Below, in pieces: positions 18,562-27,184 of a DNA stretch of 44,741 nucleotides (positions are counted from its first letter, which is position 1; every line of letters starts with the position of its first letter). Where the stretch lies: NCBI RefSeq assembly GCF_937874145.1, contig NZ_CALNBI010000210.1, positions 1 to 44,741 of the forward strand, given 5' to 3'. The translations under genes and the position numbers were made by a program. The stretch is from an uncultured Chitinophaga sp. GTDB taxonomy: Bacteria > Bacteroidota > Bacteroidia > Chitinophagales > Chitinophagaceae. Under the pieces are notes generated by a model that saw only the letters and a list, made by a program, of their open reading frames with translations, had not been told where the DNA came from and ran no database searches.

Positions 18562-18772
18562 CGAAACGCGCGCCTGCTTGTCCAGCCCTGTTTGACGAAT
18601 ACCGCTCGTCCGCCGGAAAATCGGGATTAATGGCATGCAGCCGGCGGTGGTATTTGTCCGGGGCCGCCGTTGCGTCGCACACTTCAGCGCCGGAAATGGC
18701 TGGTCCGGCTACTCTTAACATGGATTTCCCGCCTGTTTTGTACCTTACGGCCCGCTAAACCGCCTTGCTGCC

Positions 18773-20194
18773 ATGCATAAAAAGCACCTGCTTTACCCCC
18801 TTATCATCGGGATTTTCGGGATGATGACCTGGTTCATCATCGCCCGGGGGGAGCAACTTCCGGCCCCTCCCGCCGCCGGTCCCCTCCTCCATCCCGTTCC
18901 CCCTGCAACCGCATCCGCCGCCGCAAACACGGGCCTTTTCACTGACCTCATGCATCATTTGCAGCATCCCCTGAGCATGCTGCTGCTGCAGATCATCGTG
19001 ATCCTCTGCGCCACCCGCGCCTTCGGATACCTGGCCCGTAAGGCCGGCCAGCCCGCCGTTGTAGGAGAAATCATTGCCGGCATCGTACTGGGGCCCTCGC
19101 TCCTGGGGCTCCTGGCGCCGGAGGCCATGAACGCCCTCTTCCCCAAATCCTCGCTGCCGCCGCTGCAGTTCCTCAGCCAGATCGGACTGGCCTTCTTCAT
19201 GTTCATCGTGGGCATGGAGCTGGATATCTCCAAAATCCGCCGCAAAGCCCACGACGCCGTGATGATCAGCCACGCCAGCATCATCATCCCCTTCTTTCTC
19301 GGCGTATGTTTCGCCTATTTCACTTTCACACAGTTTGCGCCGCAAAACGTAGGTTTCCTGAGCTTCGCGCTGTTCATGGGCATCGCCATGAGTGTGACGG
19401 CCTTCCCCGTGTTGGCCCGCATCGTACAGGAGCGCCACCTTACAGGTACGCCCCTCGGCGTGATGGCCATTACCTGCGCCGCGGCGGATGATATCACCGC
19501 CTGGTGCATCCTGGCGATCGTAGTGGCCATCGCCAAGGCCGGCGGGCTCGTGAGCGCACTGGTGACCATCGGCCTGGCGGTCGTTTTCGTGGCCGGTATG
19601 CTCTGCCTCGTACGCCCCTGGCTGCAACGCCGCATGCGTACCCTCAACGGCAACAAAACCAAAGTGGCCCTGGGATTCTTTGTATTGCTCATCGCGGGCT
19701 ATATCGCCGAAGTGATCGGTATCCACCTGCTGTTCGGGGCTTTCCTGGCCGGGGTGATCATGCCTGCCGAAACCAATATCAAACAAGTGCTGCAGGATAA
19801 ACTGTAAGACGTGAGCGTGGTGATCCTGCTGCCCATATTTTTCGCCTTTACCGGCCTCCGCACCCAGATAGGGCTCCTCAACGAAGGGCACCTATGGGGC
19901 GTGTTCGCTGTGATCATGCTGGTGGCGGTAGCCGGCAAATTCGCGGGCTCCGCATTCACGGCCAGGCTCATGGGGCAGTCCTGGGAACAATCCCTCTCCA
20001 TCGGCGCCCTCATGAACACCCGCGGGCTCATGGAACTGGTGGTGCTCAACATCGGGTACGACCTGGGCATCCTCACCCCGCAAGTCTTCGCCATGCTGGT
20101 GCTCATGGCCCTCGCCACCACCTTCATGACCGGCCCCCTCCTCGATTATTTCGGATGGTATTTCCACGGCCGAAAGGCCAGGGCAATGTCCTGA
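18773..20194 (+). pseudogene. Cation/proton antiporter (CPA2, Kef/NapA type) interrupted by an in-frame stop
   Basis: A 474-codon reading frame for a Na+/H+ or K+/H+ exchanger domain protein, broken by a single TAA at 19805-19807; the two halves (345 and 128 codons) are in the same frame. Family marks: GQPAVVGEIIAGIVLGPSLLG, FMFIVGMELD, the CPA2 core AITCAAADDITAWC, GAFLAGVIMP and, after the stop, DVSVVILLPIFFAFTGLRTQIG and MNTRGLMELVVLNIGYDLGI. The interrupted stretch in relatives is normally KLEDVSVV-like, so the TAA stands where a Glu codon (GAA or GAG) is expected; GAA to TAA is one base change. Losing the last helices should abolish transport. It may be a true nonsense mutation, a sequencing error or, less likely, readthrough. 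Codon use is otherwise intact, so any inactivation is recent. Confidence 0.85.
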
Positions 20195-20212
20195 TACCAA
20201 TAGCTCCGCATA

Positions 20213-20244
20213 AAAAGGCCCGGACTGCGCAGTCCGGGCCTTTT
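20213..20244. terminator. Bidirectional intrinsic terminator
   Basis: A perfect 14-bp inverted repeat (20213-20226 with 20231-20244) around a GCGC loop, very G+C rich, flanked by A- and T-runs. It separates the convergent antiporter and lipoprotein genes. Confidence 0.92.
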
Positions 20245-20272
20245 ACGGTATATCCGTTCGGGTATTATCCGT

Positions 20273-22042
20273 TTATTGCGCCGCTATCCGCAACGCCTCA
20301 AAAGTACCGTTACTGATCGTTACCGTCGCCGTTCCGCCGAATTCCTCCGCCACACCTGAAAACGTTCCCTGCAACTTTTCCCCTACCTGCCCGAAAACGG
20401 AGATACCGACTTTCATTGTTTCGGAAACATAGCGCTTGCCGTTCAGTTCCAGCACCATCGTCACATCTTCGTAGTTACCGGCTGTTTCGCCTTCGAAATT
20501 CAAGGTCAGCTGGTGCGTACCGGCTACCATCGTGCAAAGCGTTTCATGGCTCCGGAAGTCGTACAGCGCCATCGCCACGAAGGTTTGCCCCGCCACGCCG
20601 CCGATCTGGATCTGCTGCTGGTTGTAGCCGCCACCATGTATCCGGAAGCGGACCGGGGTCATTTCTTCCCTGGGACAAATGCGCACATCTCCCAGTTCTT
20701 TACCCGATTCGTCTGCAGGAATAGCCACCGTCAACTCCGCGCTGCCGCCCAGCATATCGAATGCTTTCAGCAAAACGGTCTTGCCCTTCGGCCCGTATAT
20801 CGTGAATTGCGACTGGTCGTTGGTATATGCGCTGCCGATGTGCTTGCCGTCAAGATAAATATTGACGAAACCGGCGTAAGGCCGTCCTTCGCAGTCGGTG
20901 AGCTTCCCGGACAGGGAAGGCCCGCAGGGGAAGGACAGGTTTTGGGTCATGGATTTACCTGCTGCCATGGCGGGAATGTCTGCCGTAGCGCCACGCCCGT
21001 TGTTCAGCCGGGGATCGAGGCGCGCGGTGGTGGCTCTGTTCGCAGGTACCCGCGCCTTGAACCGGCCGTCTTTATCCGTTGTAACGGTAATTTGGCCCAG
21101 CGTGACGTTGGCGCCGCCCACTCCTTTCGAAGCGCTCCTGCACGGATCATTCACGAAACCTTCCACCATGGCGGTTACTTCCGGCGCATCTACGTTCCAG
21201 GTGGAGAAGTGGCCGACGGTGCCGGTATAGAAATTCCCCTGCCGGGTGGCCTGCCCTTCTTCCTTCCACACCCCGGCTGCATTGTCGAAATGCCAAAGGG
21301 GAATCGTGTTGGGAGCAGTGGCCTGCTGGAATACGGGGATGGGAAATTTCACGGTGGAAGTTTTCCCGGCTTTGAGCTGGAGTTTATCGCCCGAGGGGCT
21401 TTCCATCTCCACGTCTACCATACCATAGGAGTACAGCATCACGGCGGATTGATCGGTCCGGATGGCGCTGAGATCGCCGCCGGGGATCTTCAGGCTGAAG
21501 TCGGGGTCTGCAGGGTCGATGTGTGTCACTGCCAGGTTGACCACGCCCGTGTATGTGGTGCCGTCGGCTTTCACGATGGCGCCCGCCGGAATCTGGACGG
21601 AAGCCCCTCCCGTTACGGTAAGCGTACCGCCTGCGGCAGACTGGAGGGTGTGGGTCACCTTTTTCGGTTTCAGTGTAAGGCGGACGGCGGCGGTATTGCC
21701 GCCGGCAGTGGTAAAGCGGCGGACCTGGCCATGATACCCGGCTTTGGAGCCCTGTACAAGTATCACGTTACCGGCTGCCATCTGGAGGCCCTGCATCACG
21801 AAAGTACCTTTTGCGTCTGTAGTAACCTGTTGAACATCGGATTTGACGGTGGCTCCGGGCATGGGGGCGCCATTTTCGTCGACAACCGTGCCGGTCAGTT
21901 CGATGGGGCCGCTGTAATTTCCGGGGGGGCCTTCTGCACCGGGCTCATTGCTTTTTTTGCATGCGGCCAGTAACAATACGGAAAGCAGCATGATTACGTG
22001 TGTCCGGCGGCGCCGGAAGTAGTTTTGGGGACGGAAGTGCAT
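20273..22042 (-). CDS. Lipoprotein with carboxypeptidase-regulatory-like domain
   Basis: 589 residues. The N-terminus is basic, then hydrophobic with a lipobox (LLLAAC, Cys near 28), followed by KKSNEPG, so it is an exported lipoprotein. A carboxypeptidase-regulatory-like / CarboxypepD_reg domain lies at about 47-100 (GTVVDENGAPMPGATVKSD, TTDAKGTFVMQGLQM). The next part (GGASVQIPAGAIVKADGTTYTG, then VNLAVTHIDPADPDF) resembles the ZU5-like segments often seen with it. More Ig-like repeats follow (CRSASKGVGGANVTLGQITVTTDKDGRFKARV; CEGRPYAGFVNIYLDGKHIGS). Such proteins are surface or periplasmic and mostly of unknown role. It stands alone between the antiporter terminator and the transglycosylase gene. 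Confidence 0.8.
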   Translation of the reverse strand: MHFRPQNYFRRRRTHVIMLLSVLLLAACKKSNEPGAEGPPGNYSGPIELTGTVVDENGAPMPGATVKSDVQQVTTDAKGTFVMQGLQMAAGNVILVQGSKAGYHGQVRRFTTAGGNTAAVRLTLKPKKVTHTLQSAAGGTLTVTGGASVQIPAGAIVKADGTTYTGVVNLAVTHIDPADPDFSLKIPGGDLSAIRTDQSAVMLYSYGMVDVEMESPSGDKLQLKAGKTSTVKFPIPVFQQATAPNTIPLWHFDNAAGVWKEEGQATRQGNFYTGTVGHFSTWNVDAPEVTAMVEGFVNDPCRSASKGVGGANVTLGQITVTTDKDGRFKARVPANRATTARLDPRLNNGRGATADIPAMAAGKSMTQNLSFPCGPSLSGKLTDCEGRPYAGFVNIYLDGKHIGSAYTNDQSQFTIYGPKGKTVLLKAFDMLGGSAELTVAIPADESGKELGDVRICPREEMTPVRFRIHGGGYNQQQIQIGGVAGQTFVAMALYDFRSHETLCTMVAGTHQLTLNFEGETAGNYEDVTMVLELNGKRYVSETMKVGISVFGQVGEKLQGTFSGVAEEFGGTATVTISNGTFEALRIAAQ

Positions 22043-22268
22043 AATGCTGAATGATGAAGGGTAAATAATGGAAGCTGAAGTGCGAAAAAAGCAAAAGCTG
22101 CCAACTCCTGATTACCGGGTTGCGGGGAATGCCGGTTTTATGCACTGAAGCGTGGGATCTGGGGGGTGAAATGGGCGGGAGGGCGGATGTGTCGGGGCGG
22201 ATACAGGGCAAAAAAAAGAGCAATGCTTTTCCTGCAATGCCCTTTTAGATATAAAAAGAATACGATTA

Positions 22269-23510
22269 TTACTTCCTGGTGGTGGTTTGTTTTTTCGCCG
22301 GGGCTTTCTTAGCCACGGGTTTCTTGGCGGGAGCCGCTTTCACTTCAGGCTTTTTCACCGGGGCGGGGAACCTGCTCCTGTCTACGGTGGCGGCCTTATC
22401 GTCCAGCGTCATCTGGAGGGATTCTTTGAGGATCTCCTCTTTTTCCGCCTGGAAGAGTTTCATCTTCTCTTTGGGGATGCGCAGGTCGTAGCTGCTGGTT
22501 TCGCCGGCGAGGGCCTGTGCGAAGCCGGGGTTCAGCCGGGCCAGTTCATCGGTTTCCATGGCCAGCTTTTTGGCGATGGCTTCGATGCGGTATTTACCGG
22601 TTACATTGAACTCAACGGTGTTGAACATGTCTTCTTCGGTAAGGGGGGCCGCTTTCCGGAATTCGGTGGCGGTGTTCACCCTTGCGTTGGGGAGCGACAC
22701 GTTTGCGGTCGTGTAATTGCTGCCTACGCCGAAGAAGGTGTTGAACCTGTCGAGGATATAACCCGTTGCAATGAATTTGTACACATGGTTGCGGGACTCC
22801 GCGGGCAGGAAGTACTGGATACCCCAGAAATCGCTGCGGCCGCTGATCTTCTGCGCACGCATCACACCGCCGGCGCCGCAGTTGTAAGCGGCTACCACCA
22901 GCAACCAGTCATCGAACCGGTCATATAATTCGTTGAGGTATTTGGCGGCGGCTACAGTGGATTTGTAGATATCCTTCCGTTCGTCTACTTTCTTTCCCAC
23001 GCTCAGCCCGAAGATGCGGGCGGTGCCGCTCATGAACTGCCACATGCCCACGGCCCCTACACGGGAGCGGGCATTATGCATGAGGCTGGACTCGATCACC
23101 GCGAGGTATTTCATTTCCTCGGGGATGCCATGGTCCATAAATACTTTCTCGATCATCACGAAATATGGCGCGGACCGTTCCACCATCACCGAAAGGTGCT
23201 TGCTGTAGCGGTTGGCATAGTCGTTGATATAATTCTTTACGAAATTATTATTCATCTGCTCGTACACCTTGGGGGTACGAATCACAGAAGGAAGAGCCTG
23301 GGCAGCTCTTTTTACCGACATGGAGGCTGGAGCCCCGTGCACCGTCGTGTCTTTCGGCAGGTGCCCGGCCTTTTTCAAGGTAACGGAGGTATCGGCGGGT
23401 GCATCCTGTACGGAATACACCATCTCCTTATTCACCTCAACGCTGGCGGCAACTGCACTGGAACTCCCCACTAAAGCCGGCAATGATAGAAGTAAAAAGA
23501 CTTTCGTCAT
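22269..23510 (-). CDS. Membrane-bound lytic murein transglycosylase (MltD-like)
   Basis: 413 residues with a signal peptide (about 1-22). The SLT domain spans about 125-250: catalytic Glu at E140 in KYLAVIESSLMHNARS, GAVGMWQFMSGTARIFGL, and VVAAYNCGAGGVMRAQ. A LysM-like segment follows at about 290-345 (GKYRIEAIAKKLAMETDELARLNPGF). The tail is Ala/Lys/Pro-rich low complexity (KKPVAKKAPAKKQTTTRK), perhaps wall- or DNA-binding by charge. It cleaves the MurNAc-GlcNAc bond of peptidoglycan, forming 1,6-anhydro ends. It starts 15 bp after the gatA stop, so the two may share a transcript though they have no functional link. Confidence 0.88.
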   Translation of the reverse strand: MTKVFLLLSLPALVGSSSAVAASVEVNKEMVYSVQDAPADTSVTLKKAGHLPKDTTVHGAPASMSVKRAAQALPSVIRTPKVYEQMNNNFVKNYINDYANRYSKHLSVMVERSAPYFVMIEKVFMDHGIPEEMKYLAVIESSLMHNARSRVGAVGMWQFMSGTARIFGLSVGKKVDERKDIYKSTVAAAKYLNELYDRFDDWLLVVAAYNCGAGGVMRAQKISGRSDFWGIQYFLPAESRNHVYKFIATGYILDRFNTFFGVGSNYTTANVSLPNARVNTATEFRKAAPLTEEDMFNTVEFNVTGKYRIEAIAKKLAMETDELARLNPGFAQALAGETSSYDLRIPKEKMKLFQAEKEEILKESLQMTLDDKAATVDRSRFPAPVKKPEVKAAPAKKPVAKKAPAKKQTTTRK

Positions 23511-23525
23511 ACGCGTAGGTTTGTT

Positions 23526-24980
23526 TTAAACTGTATTCATTTGTTGCATCTGCAACACTGTTTCTGCAATTTCTAACAGGTTCTGCTCGTCTAATTCTTT
23601 AGTTATAATCTGTAGGCCATAAGGCATTCCGTTCGAATGCCTCGTTAAAGGAACGGATACCGCCGGAACCCCTGTGAGGTTGGCCAGCACCGTATAAATG
23701 TCGGCAAGGTACATCGCGATCGGATCATCTGTCTTCTCCCCGATTTTGAACGCAGTCGTCGGTACCGTGGGCAGGAGAATGGCGTCATATGCCTGCAGGA
23801 TCTGCCGCATCTTTTCCACCACCAGCCGTCTCACCTGCTGCGCTTTCGTGAAATATGCGTCGTAATACCCGGCGCTCAGCACGAAAGTTCCCAGCAATAT
23901 ACGCCTTTTTACCTCTTTCCCGAAGCCCTCAGACCGGCTTTTCCTGTAGAAATCGGTCAGGTCCAGCCCCTTTTCCGGCGTCCGGTAGCCATATTTGACC
24001 CCGTCGTACCGGCTTAAGTTACTGGACGCCTCAGCCGTAGTCAACACGTAATACGCGGCAACTACGAAATCAAGGTATTCAAAATCAACCGCTTCCACGG
24101 TATGACCTTCCGCCTTTAACTGTTCAAAGAAACTTTCAAATCCTCCCCTCATTTCCGGATCCAGCCCTTCGTGATGAAGGGCATCCCTTAGATACGCGAA
24201 TTTGCGCTTTTTATTGTGCAGATCGGTACTTAACTGATACTCAGGCACCTCACTTTGAGACGCCGTGCTATCATAGGCATCGGGACCGGCTATGACTTGC
24301 AGAACTTTCGCTACATCTGCAATATTCGAGCCAAAAATGCCTATTTGGTCAAATGATGAAGCATAAGCTAACAGGCCATGGCGGCTGATCCGGCCGTAAC
24401 TGGGCTTCAGCCCCACGATACCGCAGAAATCCGCCGGCTGGCGTACCGAACCTCCGGTATCCGAGCCCAGGCTGACGTGGCAAAGCCCCGCCTGCACCGC
24501 TACCGCCGAACCACCCGACGATCCCCCCGGCACACGCGTTTCATCCAACGCATTGAGCGTGGGGCCGTAAGCGGAATTCTCGTTGGTAGAGCCCATCGCG
24601 AACTCATCACAATTCAGCCTGCCAATGATAATAGCCCCTGCTTCCAGGAGCCGTTCCACCGCCGTGGCATTGTAGAGGGACTCAAAACCCTCCAATATCC
24701 GGCTTGCCGCACTCACGGCATGCCCTTTGTAACATATAACGTCCTTGATGCCAACGACAACGCCCGCCAGCAAACCTGGCCGCTCTCCTCTTCGGATCTT
24801 TTCATCCAGGGAGCGGGCCTGCCGGAGGGCGTCTTCCGTAAAAACTTCCAGGTATGCGTTTAAATGACGGGTCTGCTCGATGCGGCCCAGGTACATACGT
24901 ACCGTGTCCTCGCAGTTCGCTTTCCCGGCATACAACGCCTCCTGAAAAGACGATATACTGCTGTATTCAGTCAAACCCAA
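23526..24980 (-). CDS. gatA: Asp-tRNA(Asn)/Glu-tRNA(Gln) amidotransferase subunit A
   Basis: 484 residues, normal length for GatA. It releases ammonia from glutamine for amidation of Glu-tRNA(Gln) or Asp-tRNA(Asn) in the GatCAB complex. The amidase signature is complete: catalytic Lys in VVVGIKDVICYKGH, Ser in PGGSSGGSAVAV and the nucleophile Ser in LGSDTGGSVRQPADFCG, then GLKPSYGRISRHGL. No ATG is available upstream: the frame opens after a TAA with ACT GGT and then two TTG codons (24980 and 24974), so the start is TTG. gatB and gatC are not in the window. The transglycosylase gene follows after 15 bp. Confidence 0.93.
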   Translation of the reverse strand: MGLTEYSSISSFQEALYAGKANCEDTVRMYLGRIEQTRHLNAYLEVFTEDALRQARSLDEKIRRGERPGLLAGVVVGIKDVICYKGHAVSAASRILEGFESLYNATAVERLLEAGAIIIGRLNCDEFAMGSTNENSAYGPTLNALDETRVPGGSSGGSAVAVQAGLCHVSLGSDTGGSVRQPADFCGIVGLKPSYGRISRHGLLAYASSFDQIGIFGSNIADVAKVLQVIAGPDAYDSTASQSEVPEYQLSTDLHNKKRKFAYLRDALHHEGLDPEMRGGFESFFEQLKAEGHTVEAVDFEYLDFVVAAYYVLTTAEASSNLSRYDGVKYGYRTPEKGLDLTDFYRKSRSEGFGKEVKRRILLGTFVLSAGYYDAYFTKAQQVRRLVVEKMRQILQAYDAILLPTVPTTAFKIGEKTDDPIAMYLADIYTVLANLTGVPAVSVPLTRHSNGMPYGLQIITKELDEQNLLEIAETVLQMQQMNTV

Positions 24981-25055
24981 ACCAGTTTAAATCTTACAAT
25001 GGTAGATCTCTGCAAAAATCGGCGCTGCACCTGCTATTAGTCGCGGGTACAGGAA

Positions 25056-25283
25056 TTAAGCCTGTTTCTTTACCTCGGACTCACGGATGCCTTCCTCTAC
25101 TTCACGGCGCACATTGTCTTTCGCATCTTTGAACTCACGGATACCTTTACCCAGGCCACGCATCAGCTCAGGAATCTTCTTACCGCCAAACAGCAGTAAT
25201 ACCACAGCAGCGATGAGGATCAGTTCAGTCATACCGAGTTCCTGGAAAAGTAAAAAAGGTGATTTAACGAAAATAGCAGTCAT
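25056..25283 (-). CDS. tatA: Twin-arginine translocase subunit TatA/TatE
   Basis: 75 residues, typical. One N-terminal membrane helix (TELILIAAVVLLLFGG), the hinge GGKKIPELMRGLGKGIREFKDAK, and a charged amphipathic and acidic tail. TatA oligomers form the conducting part of the Tat system that exports folded proteins. TatC is not in the window; a possible client is the exported superoxide dismutase at 34688. The ATG at 25283 is preferred because the extra residues before the helix are usual in the phylum; an internal ATG at 25232 would also leave the helix intact. A strong promoter lies about 30 bp upstream. Confidence 0.92.
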   Translation of the reverse strand: MTAIFVKSPFLLFQELGMTELILIAAVVLLLFGGKKIPELMRGLGKGIREFKDAKDNVRREVEEGIRESEVKKQA

Positions 25284-25312
25284 TTCTCAGTTTTTTATAA
25301 TGTTCGAGCTAA

Positions 25313-25343
25313 CAAAGATAACGTTTATTTGGGCTTTCGCAAG
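25313..25343 (-). promoter_or_regulatory. tatA promoter
   Basis: On the minus strand CTTG (-33, 25340-25343), 19 bp, then TATCTTTG (-7, 25313-25320), fitting the Bacteroidota consensus. The -7 box ends 29 bases before the tatA ATG. Confidence 0.75.
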
Positions 25344-25403
25344 CCCGCAGGCGGACTTTAATCGAGTTTTAAGGTCTTGCTAACAACCCCCATCCCACCA
25401 AAT

Positions 25404-25433
25404 AAAAAAGCGGGAATCCTACCGGACCCCCGC
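25404..25433 (-). terminator. rplS operon terminator
   Basis: On the minus strand a 10-bp stem (25424-25433 with 25410-25419, two G-U pairs, 4-nt loop) is followed by six T residues (25409-25404). It lies 25 bp after the rplS stop. Confidence 0.85.
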
Positions 25434-25457
25434 ATACTAATTTCCCTGTATAAAATA

Positions 25458-25805
25458 CTAAACCCTTTTTTCCTTGATACGGGCTGCTTTACCCTGGCGC
25501 TCGCGCAGGTAGTACAGTTTAGCCCTTCTTACTTTACCAACTTTGTGCAGCAGGATGCTGTCGATGTTGGGAGAATACAGCGGGAACAGCCTTTCAACGC
25601 CTACCCCGTCAGAAATCTTACGAACAGTGAAAGTAGCCGTAAAACCAGTACCCTGGATCTTCACCACGTCGCCTTTGAAGGATTGGATACGCTCCTTGTT
25701 TCCTTCAACGATCTTATAGTTAACGGTAACGTTGTCACCGGCTTTAAACTTCGGAAATTGCTTGTTAGCAGTCAACTGCTCGTGAACAAAAGAAATCGCG
25801 TTCAT
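25458..25805 (-). CDS. rplS: 50S ribosomal protein L19
   Basis: 115 residues, normal size. L19 sits at the 30S-50S interface. Recognised from FKAGDNVTVNYKIVEGNKERIQSFKGDVV, ATFTVRKISDGVGVERLFPLYSPNIDSI and VGKVRRAKLYYLRERQGKAARIKEKR, all canonical. It is the last gene of rpsP-rimM-trmD-rplS, the same order as in many bacteria, but here it has its own promoter in the 85-bp gap after trmD and its own terminator. Confidence 0.98.
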   Translation of the reverse strand: MNAISFVHEQLTANKQFPKFKAGDNVTVNYKIVEGNKERIQSFKGDVVKIQGTGFTATFTVRKISDGVGVERLFPLYSPNIDSILLHKVGKVRRAKLYYLRERQGKAARIKEKRV

Positions 25806-25827
25806 CTTTCAATTATTATTAGGACGG

Positions 25828-25858
25828 CAAAGGTAAGGAAGAATATCCAATTACCAAG
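25828..25858 (-). promoter_or_regulatory. rplS promoter
   Basis: On the minus strand CTTG (-33, 25855-25858), 19 bp, then TACCTTTG (-7, 25828-25835), a close consensus match, 22 bases before the rplS ATG. It would let L19 be expressed independently of the upstream rpsP-rimM-trmD genes. Confidence 0.75.
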
Positions 25859-25890
25859 ACCTTTTCCCGGTTTTTTAAAATTTATTTGAT

Positions 25891-26571
25891 TCAATCATGG
25901 TCCAGCATGTCCGGCCGGCGGGCCTTCGTCCGCCTCACCGCCTCCTCATGCCGCCACTCGTCTATCTTCCGGTGATCCCCGCTCATGAGAATAGCAGGCA
26001 CCTTCCAGCCCCGAAACTCCTCCGGACGGGTATACACCGGCGGCGCCAGCAAATCGTCCTGGAATGAGTCGAAAAGCGCCGAAGTCTCGTCGCCCAGCAC
26101 CCCGGGCAACAACCTTCCCACCGCATCCACCACCACCGCCGCGGCAAGCTCCCCGCCCGACAGCACGAAATCCCCAATGGAGATCTCCATCGTCACGAAG
26201 TGCTCCCGCACCCGCTCGTCGATCCCTTTATAATGACCGCAGATAATCAACAGGTTACCCTTCATCGACAACCGGTTGGCCGTCCGCTGGTCGAACGTTT
26301 GCCCGTCCGGCGTCATGTAGATGATCTCATCGTAGGCCACTTCCTTCTGCAGCGACTCGATGGCGTTCACCAGCGGCTCGATCATCATCACCATCCCCGC
26401 GCCCCCGCCGAACTGGTAATCGTCGGTCTGGCTGTTTTTCAGCGTGGAATAGTCGCGCAGCTGGTGTACGTTCACCTCCAGCAGGCCCTTGTTCCGCGCC
26501 CTTTTCATGATCGAATGGGAGAAAGGGCTCTCCAGCAGATCGGGCTGTACGGTAATGATGTCTATCCGCAT
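25891..26571 (-). CDS. trmD: tRNA (guanine-N1-)-methyltransferase
   Basis: 226 residues. TrmD uses S-adenosylmethionine to methylate G37 of tRNAs next to the anticodon, preventing +1 frameshifting. SPOUT-class trefoil-knot marks are present: MRIDIITVQPDLL, QTDDYQFGGGAGMVMMIEPL, LLIICGHYKGIDERV, ISIGDFVLSGGELAAAVVVDAVGRLLPGVLG and YTRPEEFRGWKVP. It starts 12 bp after rimM and belongs to the same transcript. Confidence 0.97.
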   Translation of the reverse strand: MRIDIITVQPDLLESPFSHSIMKRARNKGLLEVNVHQLRDYSTLKNSQTDDYQFGGGAGMVMMIEPLVNAIESLQKEVAYDEIIYMTPDGQTFDQRTANRLSMKGNLLIICGHYKGIDERVREHFVTMEISIGDFVLSGGELAAAVVVDAVGRLLPGVLGDETSALFDSFQDDLLAPPVYTRPEEFRGWKVPAILMSGDHRKIDEWRHEEAVRRTKARRPDMLDHD

Positions 26572-26583
26572 ATCGTTTTTCTG

Positions 26584-27105
26584 TTACCCTAAATAAATGT
26601 CGAGCAGCCCGGCCGGCAGGTCGAGGTGCAGGATCTTACCCTTGCGGTCCACCTTCAGCATGGTTTGCTCGTTCAGCGGCAGCAGCATTTCCTTTTCGCG
26701 GTAGGTAACGCGGGCCAGCAGCTGATGCGGCATCTCGATGATCTCGTCTATCGGCCCCAGCTCCCCATGCTCCTTGTCCTGCGCCGTAAAGCCCAGCAGG
26801 CTCAGGGGCGCCTGGCCGGAAGCCTGGGCCTGGAAGTCTTCCTCCTGGAGATAAACCCCCTTCTGCAAATACCCCCTGGCCGATTCCCGCGTGCCGATCC
26901 CCTCCAGCTTGAGGTAGATGTGCTCCGCGTCTTTCGCCCGGGCTTTCTGCACGAAATAAGGGAGAAAACTGCCTTTCCGCTCCTCGATGAAGATGGCCGT
27001 CACGTCTTTCAGGGAAGATCGCTTGCCGAGGCTGTGCTTCAGCAGCAATTCCCCGTCCGTACCGTGAACGGCGGCCAGTTTGCCGATATTGAAATAATTC
27101 GCCAT
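26584..27105 (-). CDS. rimM: 16S rRNA processing / ribosome maturation factor RimM
   Basis: 173 residues. RimM assists maturation of the 30S head and binds S19. It has the N-terminal beta-barrel (YFNIGKLAAVHGTDGELLLKH, then the expected YLKLEGIGTRESARGYLQKGVYLQEED) and the C-terminal PRC-barrel-like domain (HGELGPIDEIIEMPHQLLARVTYREKEMLLPLNE). It lies 79 bp after rpsP, a gap that contains a strong terminator-like hairpin, so it may be expressed at a lower level than S16. Confidence 0.95.
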   Translation of the reverse strand: MANYFNIGKLAAVHGTDGELLLKHSLGKRSSLKDVTAIFIEERKGSFLPYFVQKARAKDAEHIYLKLEGIGTRESARGYLQKGVYLQEEDFQAQASGQAPLSLLGFTAQDKEHGELGPIDEIIEMPHQLLARVTYREKEMLLPLNEQTMLKVDRKGKILHLDLPAGLLDIYLG

Positions 27106-27128
27106 GAGAACGGGTGGTGATAAAAAGC

Positions 27129-27164
27129 AAAAAGGGAATCTTTGCGAGCAAATCTTCCCTTTTT
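27129..27164 (-). terminator. Terminator-like hairpin between rpsP and rimM
   Basis: A 10-bp outer stem (27129-27138 with 27155-27164), a symmetric TC/TC bulge and a further 5-bp inner stem form a long hairpin. On the minus strand it ends in TTTTT-GC-TTTTT. It may partly terminate rpsP transcripts ahead of rimM-trmD. Confidence 0.7.
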
Positions 27165-27184
27165 GAAATGTGTTATACTGTCGA

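Noticed and set aside
18550..18636. N-terminal extension of the S4 protein by 29 residues
   Set aside because: Not part of the conserved S4 domain and it would run through the -7 promoter box.
19790..19830. Programmed readthrough or selenocysteine/pyrrolysine recoding at the antiporter TAA
   Set aside because: Neither Sec (TGA) nor Pyl (TAG) uses TAA and no recoding structure is seen directly downstream.
18755..19891. 378-codon minus-strand frame opposite the antiporter
   Set aside because: His/Glu/Gly-rich shadow; tempting because the antiporter is broken, but the antiporter frame carries the family motifs on both sides of the stop.
22200..22240. Possible terminator after the transglycosylase gene
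   Set aside because: CAATGC occurs as a direct rather than an inverted repeat; only five base pairs could form, which is not convincing despite the A-run.
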